DNA of 28,233 bases from Candidatus Latescibacter anaerobius SCGC AAA252-E07 (GTDB taxonomy: Bacteria > Latescibacterota > Latescibacteria > Latescibacterales > Latescibacteraceae): NCBI GenBank assembly GCA_000403035.1, contig AQSL01000134.1:1-28233 (forward strand). The letters are read 5' to 3'. The number at the start of each line of letters is the position of its first letter. Positions within the stretch are counted from its first letter, which is position 1. A program made the position numbers and the translations under genes. Shown here piece after piece: positions 1 to 7,031 of this stretch. The notes beneath the pieces were generated by a model that saw nothing but the letters and a program-made list of their open reading frames with translations, was not told the origin of the DNA and did not search any database.

Positions 1-6
1 GAGAAA

Positions 7-39
7 GGGTTAGGGGATGAGTTAGGGTATGGGGATGGG
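7..39 (+). other. G-rich tract, possible G-quadruplex
   Basis: Five runs of three or four G occur within 33 bases, separated by 3, 8, 3 and 2 bases, which fits the usual pattern for an intramolecular G-quadruplex. It lies at the window edge, about 240 bases before the glycosyltransferase start. No function can be assigned, and the upstream context is not visible. Confidence 0.35.
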
Positions 40-145
40 ATATAAGCGGAGCTAACTTTATAGGCGTTTACATTTATTTGTTAATCAACCCGACAATCTC
101 TATAACCGCTTGTATATAATAATAGTATAATAAGAAAATTTGCCA

Positions 146-266
146 CTGAGCACACAGAGAGCACAGGACTTTTACATACTTGTTTATTTCGTAATTAGTA
201 TTCATTTCCGTAACAGAACCTTATACTATTGACGATACAAATACCTCTGTGAACTCTGTGACTCAA
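146..266. repeat. Imperfect inverted repeat with CACAGAG/CTCTGTG arms
   Basis: The left arm (146-167) contains TGAG, CACAGAG and CACAG blocks. The right arm (246-266) contains the complementary CTGTG, CTCTGTG and CTCA blocks. About 80 AT-rich bases lie between them. The right arm ends at the ribosome binding site of the glycosyltransferase. It could be a small dispersed or palindromic element, but only one copy is visible in this window. Confidence 0.35.
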
Positions 267-277
267 AGGAATGTATT

Positions 278-1393
278 TTGAAAATTCTTCTTGTTAACTG
301 GATGGACATGGCAAACCCGATGTCGGGTGGTGCGGAAGTGCATCTTACCGAAATTTTCCGGCGGTTTGTTGAACGCGGGGATGAGGTAACACTTGTATCC
401 TCCGGATTCAAAGGCAGCGCAAAGGCCGATGAATACGAGGGTATCAGGATTGTACGGTCGGGAAGCCGTGAGACGTTTAACTTCACCGCTCCGAAAATGC
501 TCAGGACACTTGACAGAACCGAGCATTTCGATCTCGTTGTTGAGGACATTAACAAGATTCCCCTCTATACGCCCCTGTATCTGAAAAAACCGCTGCTGGT
601 TATTATTCCGCATCTGTTCGGCACAACAGTATTCCGTGAGACAAACCCGATCCTGGCATCGTATGTGTATCTCATGGAATTACCCATATCCTCTGTTTAC
701 CGGAAAGCCATGTTTGAGGTCATTTCCGGGAGCACGGCAGAGGATATAAAAAAACGCGGCATACCGGAAGACCGTATCAGGGTTGTTCACTGCGGGATGG
801 ATCATGACACCTATACGATCGACCGTATGCTTTCAAAATTCGAGCAGCCGACTATCCTCTATGTCGGACGTATAAAACGGTACAAAAGCGTTGAGGTCAT
901 TCTGCGGGCGATGCCGGATGTTCTGAAAAAAATACCCGGTGCGAGACTCGTAATTGTCGGGTCAGGCGATAATCTTCCCGAACTTAAATGGTTTTCTCAT
1001 AAGCTTGGTATTTCGGGCAGCGTGCTTTTTACAGGATTTGTTACCACAGATGAAAAGGTCGACTGGATGCGCCGTAGCCATGTTAATGTAAATCCCTCGC
1101 CCAAGGAAGGATGGGGGCTCACAAACATTGAGGCAAATGCATGCGGGACGGTAGCGATTGCTTCCGATGCCGATGGACTCCGTGACTCTGTGAAGGACGG
1201 CGAAACGGGCATGCTTTTCCCCTATGGCGATAGTAAAAATCTGGCGGAAAAGATAATTCGCATACTGAGTGATGACGAGTTGCGTGAACGGCTTACCGGA
1301 AACGCAGTTGCATGGTCGGGGAAATTCACATGGGATGAATGTGCTCAAAAGACCTTGGAAGTTGTTGACGAGGTAGTGAGCGGATGGAGGTGA
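278..1393 (+). CDS. Glycosyltransferase family 4 (GT-B fold)
   Basis: This is a probable cytoplasmic or membrane-peripheral glycosyltransferase that moves a sugar from a nucleotide-sugar donor to a glycan or lipid acceptor. The 371 residues start with a GT-B N-domain carrying the SGGAE motif (about residues 16-20), typical of acceptor-side GT4 enzymes. The C-domain has an ILYVGRIKRYKS segment and the GT4 E-x7-E motif in EGWGLTNIE (E277 and E285), which binds the donor. The start is a TTG at 278 with AAAGGA 8-12 bases upstream; a nearby ATG at 271 is out of frame. The donor and acceptor cannot be told from sequence. It may be the last gene of an operon entering from the left, or stand alone. 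The next gene has its own promoter. Confidence 0.85.
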   Translation: MKILLVNWMDMANPMSGGAEVHLTEIFRRFVERGDEVTLVSSGFKGSAKADEYEGIRIVRSGSRETFNFTAPKMLRTLDRTEHFDLVVEDINKIPLYTPLYLKKPLLVIIPHLFGTTVFRETNPILASYVYLMELPISSVYRKAMFEVISGSTAEDIKKRGIPEDRIRVVHCGMDHDTYTIDRMLSKFEQPTILYVGRIKRYKSVEVILRAMPDVLKKIPGARLVIVGSGDNLPELKWFSHKLGISGSVLFTGFVTTDEKVDWMRRSHVNVNPSPKEGWGLTNIEANACGTVAIASDADGLRDSVKDGETGMLFPYGDSKNLAEKIIRILSDDELRERLTGNAVAWSGKFTWDECAQKTLEVVDEVVSGWR

Positions 1394-1458
1394 ACGATGA
1401 AAACGATTACGTTGAGCGAATTATACGTTTTTCATCCTTTCCCCTTTTTTTATTACTC

Positions 1459-1487
1459 TTTACATACAAGCGCTTTTCGTTTATAAT
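1459..1487 (+). promoter_or_regulatory. Sigma-70-type promoter of the activator gene
   Basis: TTTACA (1459-1464) and a perfect TATAAT (1482-1487) are separated by exactly 17 bases. The expected start is near 1494, giving a leader of about 32 nt. The regulator would thus be made independently of the sigma-54 promoter it is proposed to activate. Confidence 0.65.
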
Positions 1488-1525
1488 ATTTACATAGAAA
1501 ATGTCTCGATATGGAGCAGTAGTTT

Positions 1526-2860
1526 ATGTCCAAATCTGCCGTAATAAATGAAACAGAAATCATACTGGATTCCATAACCGACGGTGTTTTCACCGTTGAC
1601 AGGCAGTGGTTTATAACCTCTTTCAACCGTGCCGCTGAACATATAACCGGTATACCGAGAGATGAAGCAATCGGACGGCCCTGCAGCTATGTTTTCAGGG
1701 CATCGATATGCGAGGGCTCATGTGCGCTCCGCCACACACTGGAGACAGGAGAACCGGTCGCGAATCTCCCCATCTATATTCTTCGTGCCGATGGGAGCAA
1801 GATTCCGGTCAGCATTTCGACAGCGCTCCTGAAAGATGCTTCCGGCAAGGTTATCGGCGGAGTGGAGACATTCCGCGACCTTCGAGTCGTCGAGGAACTC
1901 CGACGTGAACTCACGGAGAAGTATTCATTTGCCGATATCATCAGCCGCAACCACCGGATGAGGGAACTATTCGATATTCTCCCGGTAGTTGCTGAAAGCC
2001 AGTCTACGGTATTGATAGAAGGGGAGAGCGGGACAGGCAAGGAACTGGTATGCCGTGCGATCCATACCCTCAGCCCGAGGAAAGACGGACCGTTTGTTGC
2101 AATAAACTGCGGCGCTCTGCCGGATACGCTTCTCGAGAGCGAGCTTTTCGGGTATAAAGCCGGCGCCTTTACCGATGCCCGTAAGGACAAGCCGGGAAGG
2201 TTCGCTCTTGCCGATGGCGGAACGATTCTGCTCGATGAAATCGGGGATGTTTCGCCGGCGCTTCAGGTGCGTCTCCTCCGACTGCTCCAGGAAAAAGTGT
2301 ATGAACCGCTCGGATCAAACGAATCCGTCCATGCTGATGCCAGGATACTTGCCGCAACCAACCGTAATCTTGACGAGCTTGTGGATACGGGGGCATTCCG
2401 CAGGGACCTTTTTTATCGTATCAATGTAGTTCGCATGACCATACCGCCTCTGCGGGAGAGAAAAGATGATATACCGCTTCTGGCAGAGCATTTTATTGAA
2501 CATTTTAACCATCTCCAGAACAGGGAAATATCCGGGATTTCAGGTGCGGCAATGGCTGCGCTCATTCATCATGATTATCCCGGTAATGTACGTGAGTTGG
2601 AGAATGCACTGGAGCACGCATATGTCCTGTGCCGTGGAGAACAGATTCTGCCACAACACCTGCCGCCGACTTTTCAACATACTCCCGAAAAACAGCTTTC
2701 ATCTCAGGGCATGTACACCCTCCGTGAACTGGAAGCTCTCCATATAACCGAGGCGCTCAGGCGGCACAACTGGAATAAAACCGCTGCCGCCCATGATCTC
2801 GGCATAGGGAGGAGCAGTCTGTACCGTAAAATACAAGAACATTCGATACATATCCCCTAA
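1526..2860 (+). CDS. Sigma-54-dependent activator, PAS-AAA+-Fis, OrpR-like
   Basis: This is a bacterial enhancer-binding protein that would use ATP hydrolysis to open sigma-54 promoters. A PAS domain (about 10-120) is followed by an AAA+ domain with Walker A GESGTGKE (166-173), the sigma-54-contacting loop as GAFTDA (213-218, where GAFTGA is usual) and Walker B (about 232-241). A Fis-type HTH lies at about 403-437. The PAS domain holds a C53-x8-C62-x3-C66 triad. Desulfovibrio OrpR, the activator of the orange-protein operons, uses an Fe-S cluster in its PAS region for redox sensing, so I infer a similar sensor here. GGAG at 1513-1516 fits the ATG start. The gene lies directly before paired palindromes and a -24/-12 promoter that precede the ORP-like genes, making those its likely target. 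OrpR orthology is likely, not proven. Confidence 0.85.
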   Translation: MSKSAVINETEIILDSITDGVFTVDRQWFITSFNRAAEHITGIPRDEAIGRPCSYVFRASICEGSCALRHTLETGEPVANLPIYILRADGSKIPVSISTALLKDASGKVIGGVETFRDLRVVEELRRELTEKYSFADIISRNHRMRELFDILPVVAESQSTVLIEGESGTGKELVCRAIHTLSPRKDGPFVAINCGALPDTLLESELFGYKAGAFTDARKDKPGRFALADGGTILLDEIGDVSPALQVRLLRLLQEKVYEPLGSNESVHADARILAATNRNLDELVDTGAFRRDLFYRINVVRMTIPPLRERKDDIPLLAEHFIEHFNHLQNREISGISGAAMAALIHHDYPGNVRELENALEHAYVLCRGEQILPQHLPPTFQHTPEKQLSSQGMYTLRELEALHITEALRRHNWNKTAAAHDLGIGRSSLYRKIQEHSIHIP

Positions 2861-2886
2861 AAAATGGAACATGATACCCGCGAGAA

Positions 2887-2935
2887 TGTATCATAACGAT
2901 ACAATCAATTTTTAATAATGTATCATAATGATACA
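2887..2935. promoter_or_regulatory. Paired upstream activator sites (two 17-bp palindromes)
   Basis: TGTATCATAACGATACA (2887-2903) and TGTATCATAATGATACA (2919-2935) differ at one base. The second is a perfect palindrome with 8-bp arms around a central A. Their starts are 32 bp apart, about three helical turns, so two dimers would bind the same face of the DNA. They sit about 100 bp before the -24/-12 promoter, the usual distance for sigma-54 enhancers. The likely ligand is the activator encoded just upstream. Confidence 0.75.
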
Positions 2936-3032
2936 ATGAAACGGTTTCTGTTTTTCCCGCTTATCCCGAAATATTTTTTATAATACTTTGATTATAGTGG
3001 ATTTGCAGAGCTATATAAGAATGCGGTTTTTC

Positions 3033-3048
3033 TGGCATAATAATAGCA
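3033..3048 (+). promoter_or_regulatory. Sigma-54 (-24/-12) promoter of the ORP-like operon
   Basis: TGGCATAATAATAGCA matches the consensus TGGCACG-N4-TTGCA, with GG (3034-3035) and GC (3046-3047) separated by exactly ten bases. The predicted start is near 3059, just before GGGAGG at 3061-3066. The paired palindromes upstream and the adjacent sigma-54 activator gene support the call. Confidence 0.7.
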
Positions 3049-3075
3049 TCTATCAGTTTAGGGAGGATGAGATCA

Positions 3076-3477
3076 ATGAAAATTGCTGTTCCTGTATGGG
3101 ATGGGAGCGTTTCCCCTGTTCTCGATACTGCGGGAAAGCTTGCGGTATTTGATATCGAGGAAGGGCAGATCGTTTCTCGTGATGACATTTCCATTGGCAA
3201 CAGAGGGAACCGTGAAAAAGCTCAGATTATAGCGGATAATGCCCGAATACTGTTATGCGGTGCTCTTTCAAATCAAATTGAATCCCATTTAGCGGCGGCC
3301 GGAGTTGAGGTTTATCCCTGGATCATGGGAGATGCGGAATGGCTTGTCGGAATATTTGCATCCGGAAACATCCCCAGTCCCGAGTTTTTGATGCCCGGTT
3401 GCAGGGGAAAACATCAAGGATATGGGAAGGGAATGAAACGGTGGAGGCATTCTCACAAATTTGGAAATCGTAAGTGA
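3076..3477 (+). CDS. ORP-like NifX/NifB-family (MTH1175-type) protein 1
   Basis: This is a small cytoplasmic protein of the dinitrogenase Mo-Fe cofactor-binding fold, the family that includes the Desulfovibrio orange protein, which binds a Mo-Cu-S cluster. The 133 residues open with the family signature MKIAVPVWDG, then a beta strand of the KLAVFDIEEG type and a buried ILLCGALS segment (about 58-65). A polar, basic tail with His, Lys and one Cys (about 107-133) extends beyond the core domain. The start chosen is ATG 3076, because GGGAGG at 3061-3066 is spaced 9 nt from it; the in-frame ATG at 3067 abuts the SD. It is the first gene after the sigma-54 promoter. The family name does not imply nitrogen fixation. 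The metal ligand is unknown. Confidence 0.8.
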   Translation: MKIAVPVWDGSVSPVLDTAGKLAVFDIEEGQIVSRDDISIGNRGNREKAQIIADNARILLCGALSNQIESHLAAAGVEVYPWIMGDAEWLVGIFASGNIPSPEFLMPGCRGKHQGYGKGMKRWRHSHKFGNRK

Positions 3478-3489
3478 AAGGAAGTATTC

Positions 3490-3852
3490 ATGAAAGTCGC
3501 GGTAAGCTCTTCAGGAAAAGACATGAACAGCCGAGTTGACCAGAGATTCGGTAGGGCGCCCTTCTTTGTAGTCGTAGAGACGGAATCCGGAGAATTCACC
3601 GTCCATGACAACACCCAGAACCTGAACGCTCTTCAGGGAGCGGGTATACAATCGGCAAAAAATGTTGTCGAAATGGGTGCTCAAGCTGTATTGACCGGAA
3701 ACATGGGACCGAAAGCGTTCAGCACGCTTCAGGTAGCAGGAGTAAGTGTGTACACCGGTATTTCCGGAACAATAAAAGATGCACTCGAAACGTTTAAAGT
3801 AGGAACTCTCGAAAAGACCGGAAGACCGAACGTAGAAGGTCACTGGATGTAA
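3490..3852 (+). CDS. ORP-like NifX/NifB-family (MTH1175-type) protein 2
   Basis: This 120-residue single-domain member of the Mo-Fe cofactor-binding fold is a paralogue of the preceding gene. The core opens with MKVAVSSSGKDMNSRVDQRFGRAPFF, whose DxRFGRAPFF-type segment is characteristic of the MTH1175/ORP family. A conserved AVLTGNMGPKAF region and a VYTG strand follow. It is the closer match to the stand-alone orange protein in length and composition, since protein 1 carries a basic tail. The gene lies 12 nt after protein 1, with AAGGAAG as its ribosome binding site. By analogy with ORP it may carry a thiomolybdate-type cluster and work with the Mrp-like and MinD-like ATPases downstream. That link is inference. 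Confidence 0.82.
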   Translation: MKVAVSSSGKDMNSRVDQRFGRAPFFVVVETESGEFTVHDNTQNLNALQGAGIQSAKNVVEMGAQAVLTGNMGPKAFSTLQVAGVSVYTGISGTIKDALETFKVGTLEKTGRPNVEGHWM

Positions 3853-3864
3853 GAGGAGGTTATG

Positions 3865-4116
3865 ATGCCGGGAATTGACGGTACAGGACCGCGTGGCAGG
3901 GGACCGTTGAGCGGACGCGGATTGGGAAAATGTGTCGGTACGATGTCAACGGGGGGCAAGATTAAATTCATGTCCATAGCAATTCCTGTTGTGGCTGCCC
4001 TGGTTGATGATGCACGCAGACCTGATAGTATTACCCGAAGGCTGTTTCGTACAATAAAAGCAGGCATTGCCGGTACTTCGCAAAAGCTGCTATCTTCAAA
4101 AAACAAGACTACATGA
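3865..4116 (+). CDS. Small protein with DUF5320-type Gly-rich N-terminus, basic tail
   Basis: This 83-residue protein begins with the signature MPGIDGTGPRGRGPLSGRG and a single early Cys (GKCVG), as seen in DUF5320-type proteins that accompany ORP/NifX and MinD-ferredoxin genes in anaerobes. The rest differs from its two neighbours: a hydrophobic segment (about residues 31-46) and a basic segment rich in Arg and Lys. I checked the other two frames of this stretch; both meet stops, so a simple frameshift of a longer Gly-rich protein is not evident. The start is the second of two adjacent ATGs, 5 nt after AGGAGG (3854-3859). Function unknown. Confidence 0.7.
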   Translation: MPGIDGTGPRGRGPLSGRGLGKCVGTMSTGGKIKFMSIAIPVVAALVDDARRPDSITRRLFRTIKAGIAGTSQKLLSSKNKTT

Positions 4117-4229
4117 AAAACGTGAGATGTTTGTTTAAAAATATACGAGTAGATCAGTGATGACCGGTACCAATCTAAATGTGAATAACATTGAACATGA
4201 ATGACATAACGATATAGGAGGTGAAAAAA

Positions 4230-4424
4230 ATGCCGAGAGGAGATGGAACGGGACCTCCGGGAGGAGGCCGTCGCGGTGGTGGAAGAATGGGCGGTCAGTA
4301 TGCTGCAGGACCCGGTGGAGATTGTGTATGTCCGAAATGCGGAAAAAAAGTTACCCATGCTTTGGGTCAGCCATGCACTCAATTAACATGCCCCGACTGT
4401 GGGGTTACACTGGTTCGTAAATAA
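4230..4424 (+). CDS. Small Gly-rich protein with C-terminal zinc ribbon
   Basis: The 64-residue protein has the same MPRGDGTGPPGGG-type start as its neighbours, then a Gly/Arg-rich stretch, then a zinc-ribbon-like Cys pattern: CPKC, an isolated Cys, and CPDC near the C-terminus. These cysteines could bind zinc or an Fe-S cluster. The start is ATG 4230, 8 nt after AGGAGG; the in-frame GTG at 4221 overlaps that site and is unlikely. It lies 113 nt after the previous gene, in the same direction. It is probably an accessory or metal-trafficking subunit of the ORP-like system, which is inference from context. Confidence 0.7.
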   Translation: MPRGDGTGPPGGGRRGGGRMGGQYAAGPGGDCVCPKCGKKVTHALGQPCTQLTCPDCGVTLVRK

Positions 4425-4580
4425 GCATACATGAAACGGGATCAGGATCACAGAATGAAACGATACGGAAAAAGTGCCGTGTGTGGTATATTCTGATTGT
4501 TGACTCCCGATACTGAATACACAAGCAAAAGCATTTGTTATTATGAAATATTTTTTTATTTTTATGAAAGGAGAATTATT

Positions 4581-4985
4581 ATGCCAGGTGGAGACAGAAC
4601 AGGACCGAACGGAATAGGTCCTATGACAGGAAGAGCCGCAGGATACTGCGCCGGTTACAATGTGCCCGGATATGCCAATCCTTTTGGCGGAAGAGGCAGA
4701 GGTCAGGGACGTGGATTCGGGGGACGGGGTTTCGGTATGGGTTTCAGGGGAGGATTTGCCGCTCCCGTGCCGTATGCGAATCCCGCATATGGAGGGTATA
4801 ATCCGGCCGCATATCCCGAGCCGGTTTACAACGCCCCGGGAGCACCGGTCATGGACAGAACCCAGGAATTGGAAATGCTTAAAAACCAGGCCGATTATCT
4901 TATATCAGCTCTTGATGATGTAAAAAGCCGGATCGATAAACTCGAATCCGGAGATCTTACAAAAAAAGCGGCGGATAAGTCCTGA
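4581..4985 (+). CDS. DUF5320-type Gly-rich protein with C-terminal coiled coil
   Basis: This 134-residue protein starts MPGGDRTGPNGIGPMTGRAAGYCAG, the classical DUF5320 signature. A Gly/Arg/Phe-rich low-complexity middle, a Pro/Tyr/Ala-rich segment and a C-terminal coiled-coil helix (about 90-127, ELEMLKNQADYLISALDDVKSRIDKLE) follow. The start is ATG 4581 behind AAAGGAG (4567-4573). A longer in-frame reading from a TTG at 4497 lacks both signature and SD and is rejected. The family is found beside Fe-S and ORP/NifX genes in anaerobes; the coiled coil suggests self-assembly or docking. The molecular function is not established. Confidence 0.78.
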   Translation: MPGGDRTGPNGIGPMTGRAAGYCAGYNVPGYANPFGGRGRGQGRGFGGRGFGMGFRGGFAAPVPYANPAYGGYNPAAYPEPVYNAPGAPVMDRTQELEMLKNQADYLISALDDVKSRIDKLESGDLTKKAADKS

Positions 4986-4994
4986 AAAGGAATG

Positions 4995-5026
4995 GGGAGC
5001 CAGGGAGCCGTTATCCTGTCTCCCCC
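4995..5026 (+). terminator. Weak hairpin after the DUF5320 gene
   Basis: GGGGAG (4995-5000) can pair with CTCCCC (5021-5026) across a 20-nt loop, or GGGAG with CTCCC across 12 nt. It is followed only by CTTAAAA, with no real T-tract. It may attenuate transcription between the small-protein genes and the ATPase genes; full termination is doubtful. Confidence 0.3.
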
Positions 5027-5116
5027 TTAAAATACAATATACTTCGATTTTTATATAACAAACCTTGTGAAAAATCCGGTGACAGGGTCAGTCTGTTTCG
5101 ATAAAAACTTTTAGCT

Positions 5117-5174
5117 GTCATGTATTAAGTTATAAGGAGCATTGTTACAAGATTTCAAGCTGAATGCTCATGAC
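5117..5174 (+). other. Nested inverted repeat in the gap before the MinD-like genes
   Basis: An outer pair, GTCATG (5117-5122) with CATGAC (5169-5174), encloses an inner pair, GAGCATT (5137-5143) with AATGCTC (5163-5169); the one-base overlap at 5169 means only one arm can use it. The 289-nt gap (4986-5274) has no ORF, no convincing GG-N10-GC and no clear sigma-70 promoter. A leader-type RNA structure or a protein site is possible. Confidence 0.35.
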
Positions 5175-5274
5175 TGACATTTGAAAGTTTTCTGAATACG
5201 TTACATTTTCACAGAACAATCAATATCAAATATTTATATATAAAATTGCTTGAAAAGATGATGGAGAAATCAAT

Positions 5275-6123
5275 ATGCGTATTGCCATAGCAAGCGGCAA
5301 AGGCGGCACAGGAAAAACAACCGTTGCAACAAATCTCGCATGGACTATTGCATCGCTTGGCGAAAAGGCGACCTATATAGACTGTGATGTTGAAGAACCG
5401 AACGGGCACATTTTTCTGAAACCCGTGATTGATGCCACAACGAAGGCGACGATGTTTTATCCGGTTGTCGATATGGATACCTGTACCTCCTGCGGAACGT
5501 GCGCCGAGATATGCCAGTACAAGGCAATAATCCTGGTGGGAGAGAAAACGCTTGTATTTCCCGAGATGTGCCATTCGTGCGGCGGTTGTATACTGGTCTG
5601 TCCTGTTGATGCCATAACGTATTCTGATCGGGGAATGGGCATTATCGAGACCGGTACGAGTAACGGAGTTGGATTTATTCACGGCAAGTTGGATATCGGT
5701 CAGGTGATGTCACCGCCGCTCATTCGCCAGGTCAAGAAACGTATATCCCCGGAAGGTGTTGCTATTCTGGATGCTCCTCCGGGAACATCCTGTCCGGTTA
5801 TTGAAACGGTAAAAGATGCCGATTATGTTCTGCTGGTAACAGAGCCGACGCCTTTCGGTCTCAACGATTTTAAACTGACCGTCGAAGTTTTACATAAACT
5901 TGCTATGCCATTTGGAGTGTTTATCAATCGTTCGGATATTGGTACTCAGGATACGCTGAAATACTGCGAGATGCGCAGAATACCGGTTTTATCCTCACTT
6001 CCTGACGACCGTCGGATAGCCGAGGCGTATTCAAACGGAATCCTGGCCGCAGAAACGTTTCCGGAAATTCGTGAGCTGTTTACGACACTCTATTCGGAGC
6101 TGAAGAGGAAGGTTAAACTATGA
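5275..6123 (+). CDS. MinD-like P-loop ATPase with inserted 2x[4Fe-4S] ferredoxin domain, 1
   Basis: This 282-residue cytoplasmic ATPase of the MinD/ParA (SIMIBI) class has a deviant Walker A, GKGGTGKT (8-15). After the first beta-alpha unit a bacterial ferredoxin domain is inserted, with two clusters: C70-x2-C73-x2-C76-x3-C80 and C99-x2-C102-x2-C105-x3-C109. The ATPase fold resumes with VAILDAPPGTSCP (Walker B region). Paired proteins of this build (the DVU2103/DVU2104 type) are subunits of the Desulfovibrio ORP system. ATP-driven handling of an Fe-S or Mo-Cu cluster is likely for the family but unproven. Its TAA-free end overlaps the next start by 4 nt (ATGA), so the pair is translationally coupled and probably forms a heterodimer. 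Confidence 0.87.
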   Translation: MRIAIASGKGGTGKTTVATNLAWTIASLGEKATYIDCDVEEPNGHIFLKPVIDATTKATMFYPVVDMDTCTSCGTCAEICQYKAIILVGEKTLVFPEMCHSCGGCILVCPVDAITYSDRGMGIIETGTSNGVGFIHGKLDIGQVMSPPLIRQVKKRISPEGVAILDAPPGTSCPVIETVKDADYVLLVTEPTPFGLNDFKLTVEVLHKLAMPFGVFINRSDIGTQDTLKYCEMRRIPVLSSLPDDRRIAEAYSNGILAAETFPEIRELFTTLYSELKRKVKL

Positions 6124-7031
6124 AAGAATTGACCGTCATAAGCGGCAAGGGAGGAACGGGAAAAACAAGTATTGTCGCATCATTTGCGGCGCTCTCAAAG
6201 AGTGTTGTGCTCGCAGATTGTGATGTTGATGCCGCTGACCTTCACCTTGTTTTAAAGCCGAAAATAGTGAGACGTGAGAAATTTTCAGGAGGCAGTATTG
6301 CGCGGATAAAATCCGGCTACTGTGTTGCATGTGGAAAGTGCGAGGAATTATGCATGTTTGATGCCATTTTCTTCGATGGGCCGGGGAGCGGGAAATATCC
6401 GAAAACATTCAGGGTCGATCCGATCGCCTGCGAGGGATGCGGTGTATGCGCCTGGTTCTGTCCCGAAGATGCTATTGAATTTAAACCTGCGATTAACGGC
6501 GAGTGGTTCATATCGGAGACCCGTCACGGTCCCCTTGTTCACGCGAAACTGGGGATTGCCGAGGAGAATTCCGGAAAGCTGGTGAATATTGTCAGAAACG
6601 CCTCGAAAGAAATCGCCGTGCGAACCGGCCTTGATATGGTAATTATTGACGGATCTCCCGGAATCGGCTGCACGGTTATTGCCTCGGTAGCCGGAGTGGA
6701 TTTCATACTTGCGGTGACCGAACCGACGCTTTCAGGCAGGCATGACCTCGAACGTGTGATGCAACTTGCCGAATTTTTTAAACTCCCGATCGGAATAGCG
6801 ATTAACAAATGGGATCTCAACGAGGAAATGACCGATAAAATTGGAACGATGGCTGGTGAAAAAGGTATAGAGGTGTTCGGGAAAATACGGTATGACCGAG
6901 CGGTAACAGATGCCATGGTTCATGAAACAAGTGTGGTTGAACATACCGATTCCGGAGTGTCGGAAGACATTAAATCTCTCTGGAATAATGTCAGCAAGAG
7001 ACTTGCAGAATTACCGGAAAAGGAAAAATAA
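6120..7031 (+). CDS. MinD-like P-loop ATPase with inserted 2x[4Fe-4S] ferredoxin domain, 2
   Basis: The 303-residue partner of the preceding gene has the same architecture. Walker A is GKGGTGKT (9-16). Two inserted [4Fe-4S] motifs are present at C68/C71/C74/C78 and C104/C107/C110/C114. The Walker B region is MVIIDGSPGIGC. Divergence from paralogue 1 is high outside the motifs, which is usual for this gene pair and fits non-equivalent subunits. The gene begins within the stop of paralogue 1 and ends one base into the Mrp-ORP gene, so the three ATPases are surely one transcript. By analogy with the ORP complex, they may couple ATP hydrolysis and electron transfer to cluster assembly or to positioning at the division site. 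Confidence 0.87.
   Translation: MKELTVISGKGGTGKTSIVASFAALSKSVVLADCDVDAADLHLVLKPKIVRREKFSGGSIARIKSGYCVACGKCEELCMFDAIFFDGPGSGKYPKTFRVDPIACEGCGVCAWFCPEDAIEFKPAINGEWFISETRHGPLVHAKLGIAEENSGKLVNIVRNASKEIAVRTGLDMVIIDGSPGIGCTVIASVAGVDFILAVTEPTLSGRHDLERVMQLAEFFKLPIGIAINKWDLNEEMTDKIGTMAGEKGIEVFGKIRYDRAVTDAMVHETSVVEHTDSGVSEDIKSLWNNVSKRLAELPEKEK

Noticed and set aside
2900..2920. IHF site between the two activator palindromes
   Set aside because: AATCAA followed by T-rich bases is close to WATCAA-N4-TTR but fails at the TTR part, and the location between the palindromes is not the usual one.
3076..3852. Nitrogen fixation genes (NifB/NifX-family naming)
   Set aside because: The proteins have only the shared cofactor-binding fold; no nifHDK, nifE or nifN is present, and the neighbours match the ORP system.
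4201..4220. Third activator half-site (CATAACGATA)
   Set aside because: Only one arm and the centre match, and it overlaps the Shine-Dalgarno of the zinc-ribbon gene; likely chance.
4497..4580. N-terminal extension of the DUF5320-type protein
   Set aside because: It starts at TTG without SD, and the family signature begins at ATG 4581 behind a good AAAGGAG.
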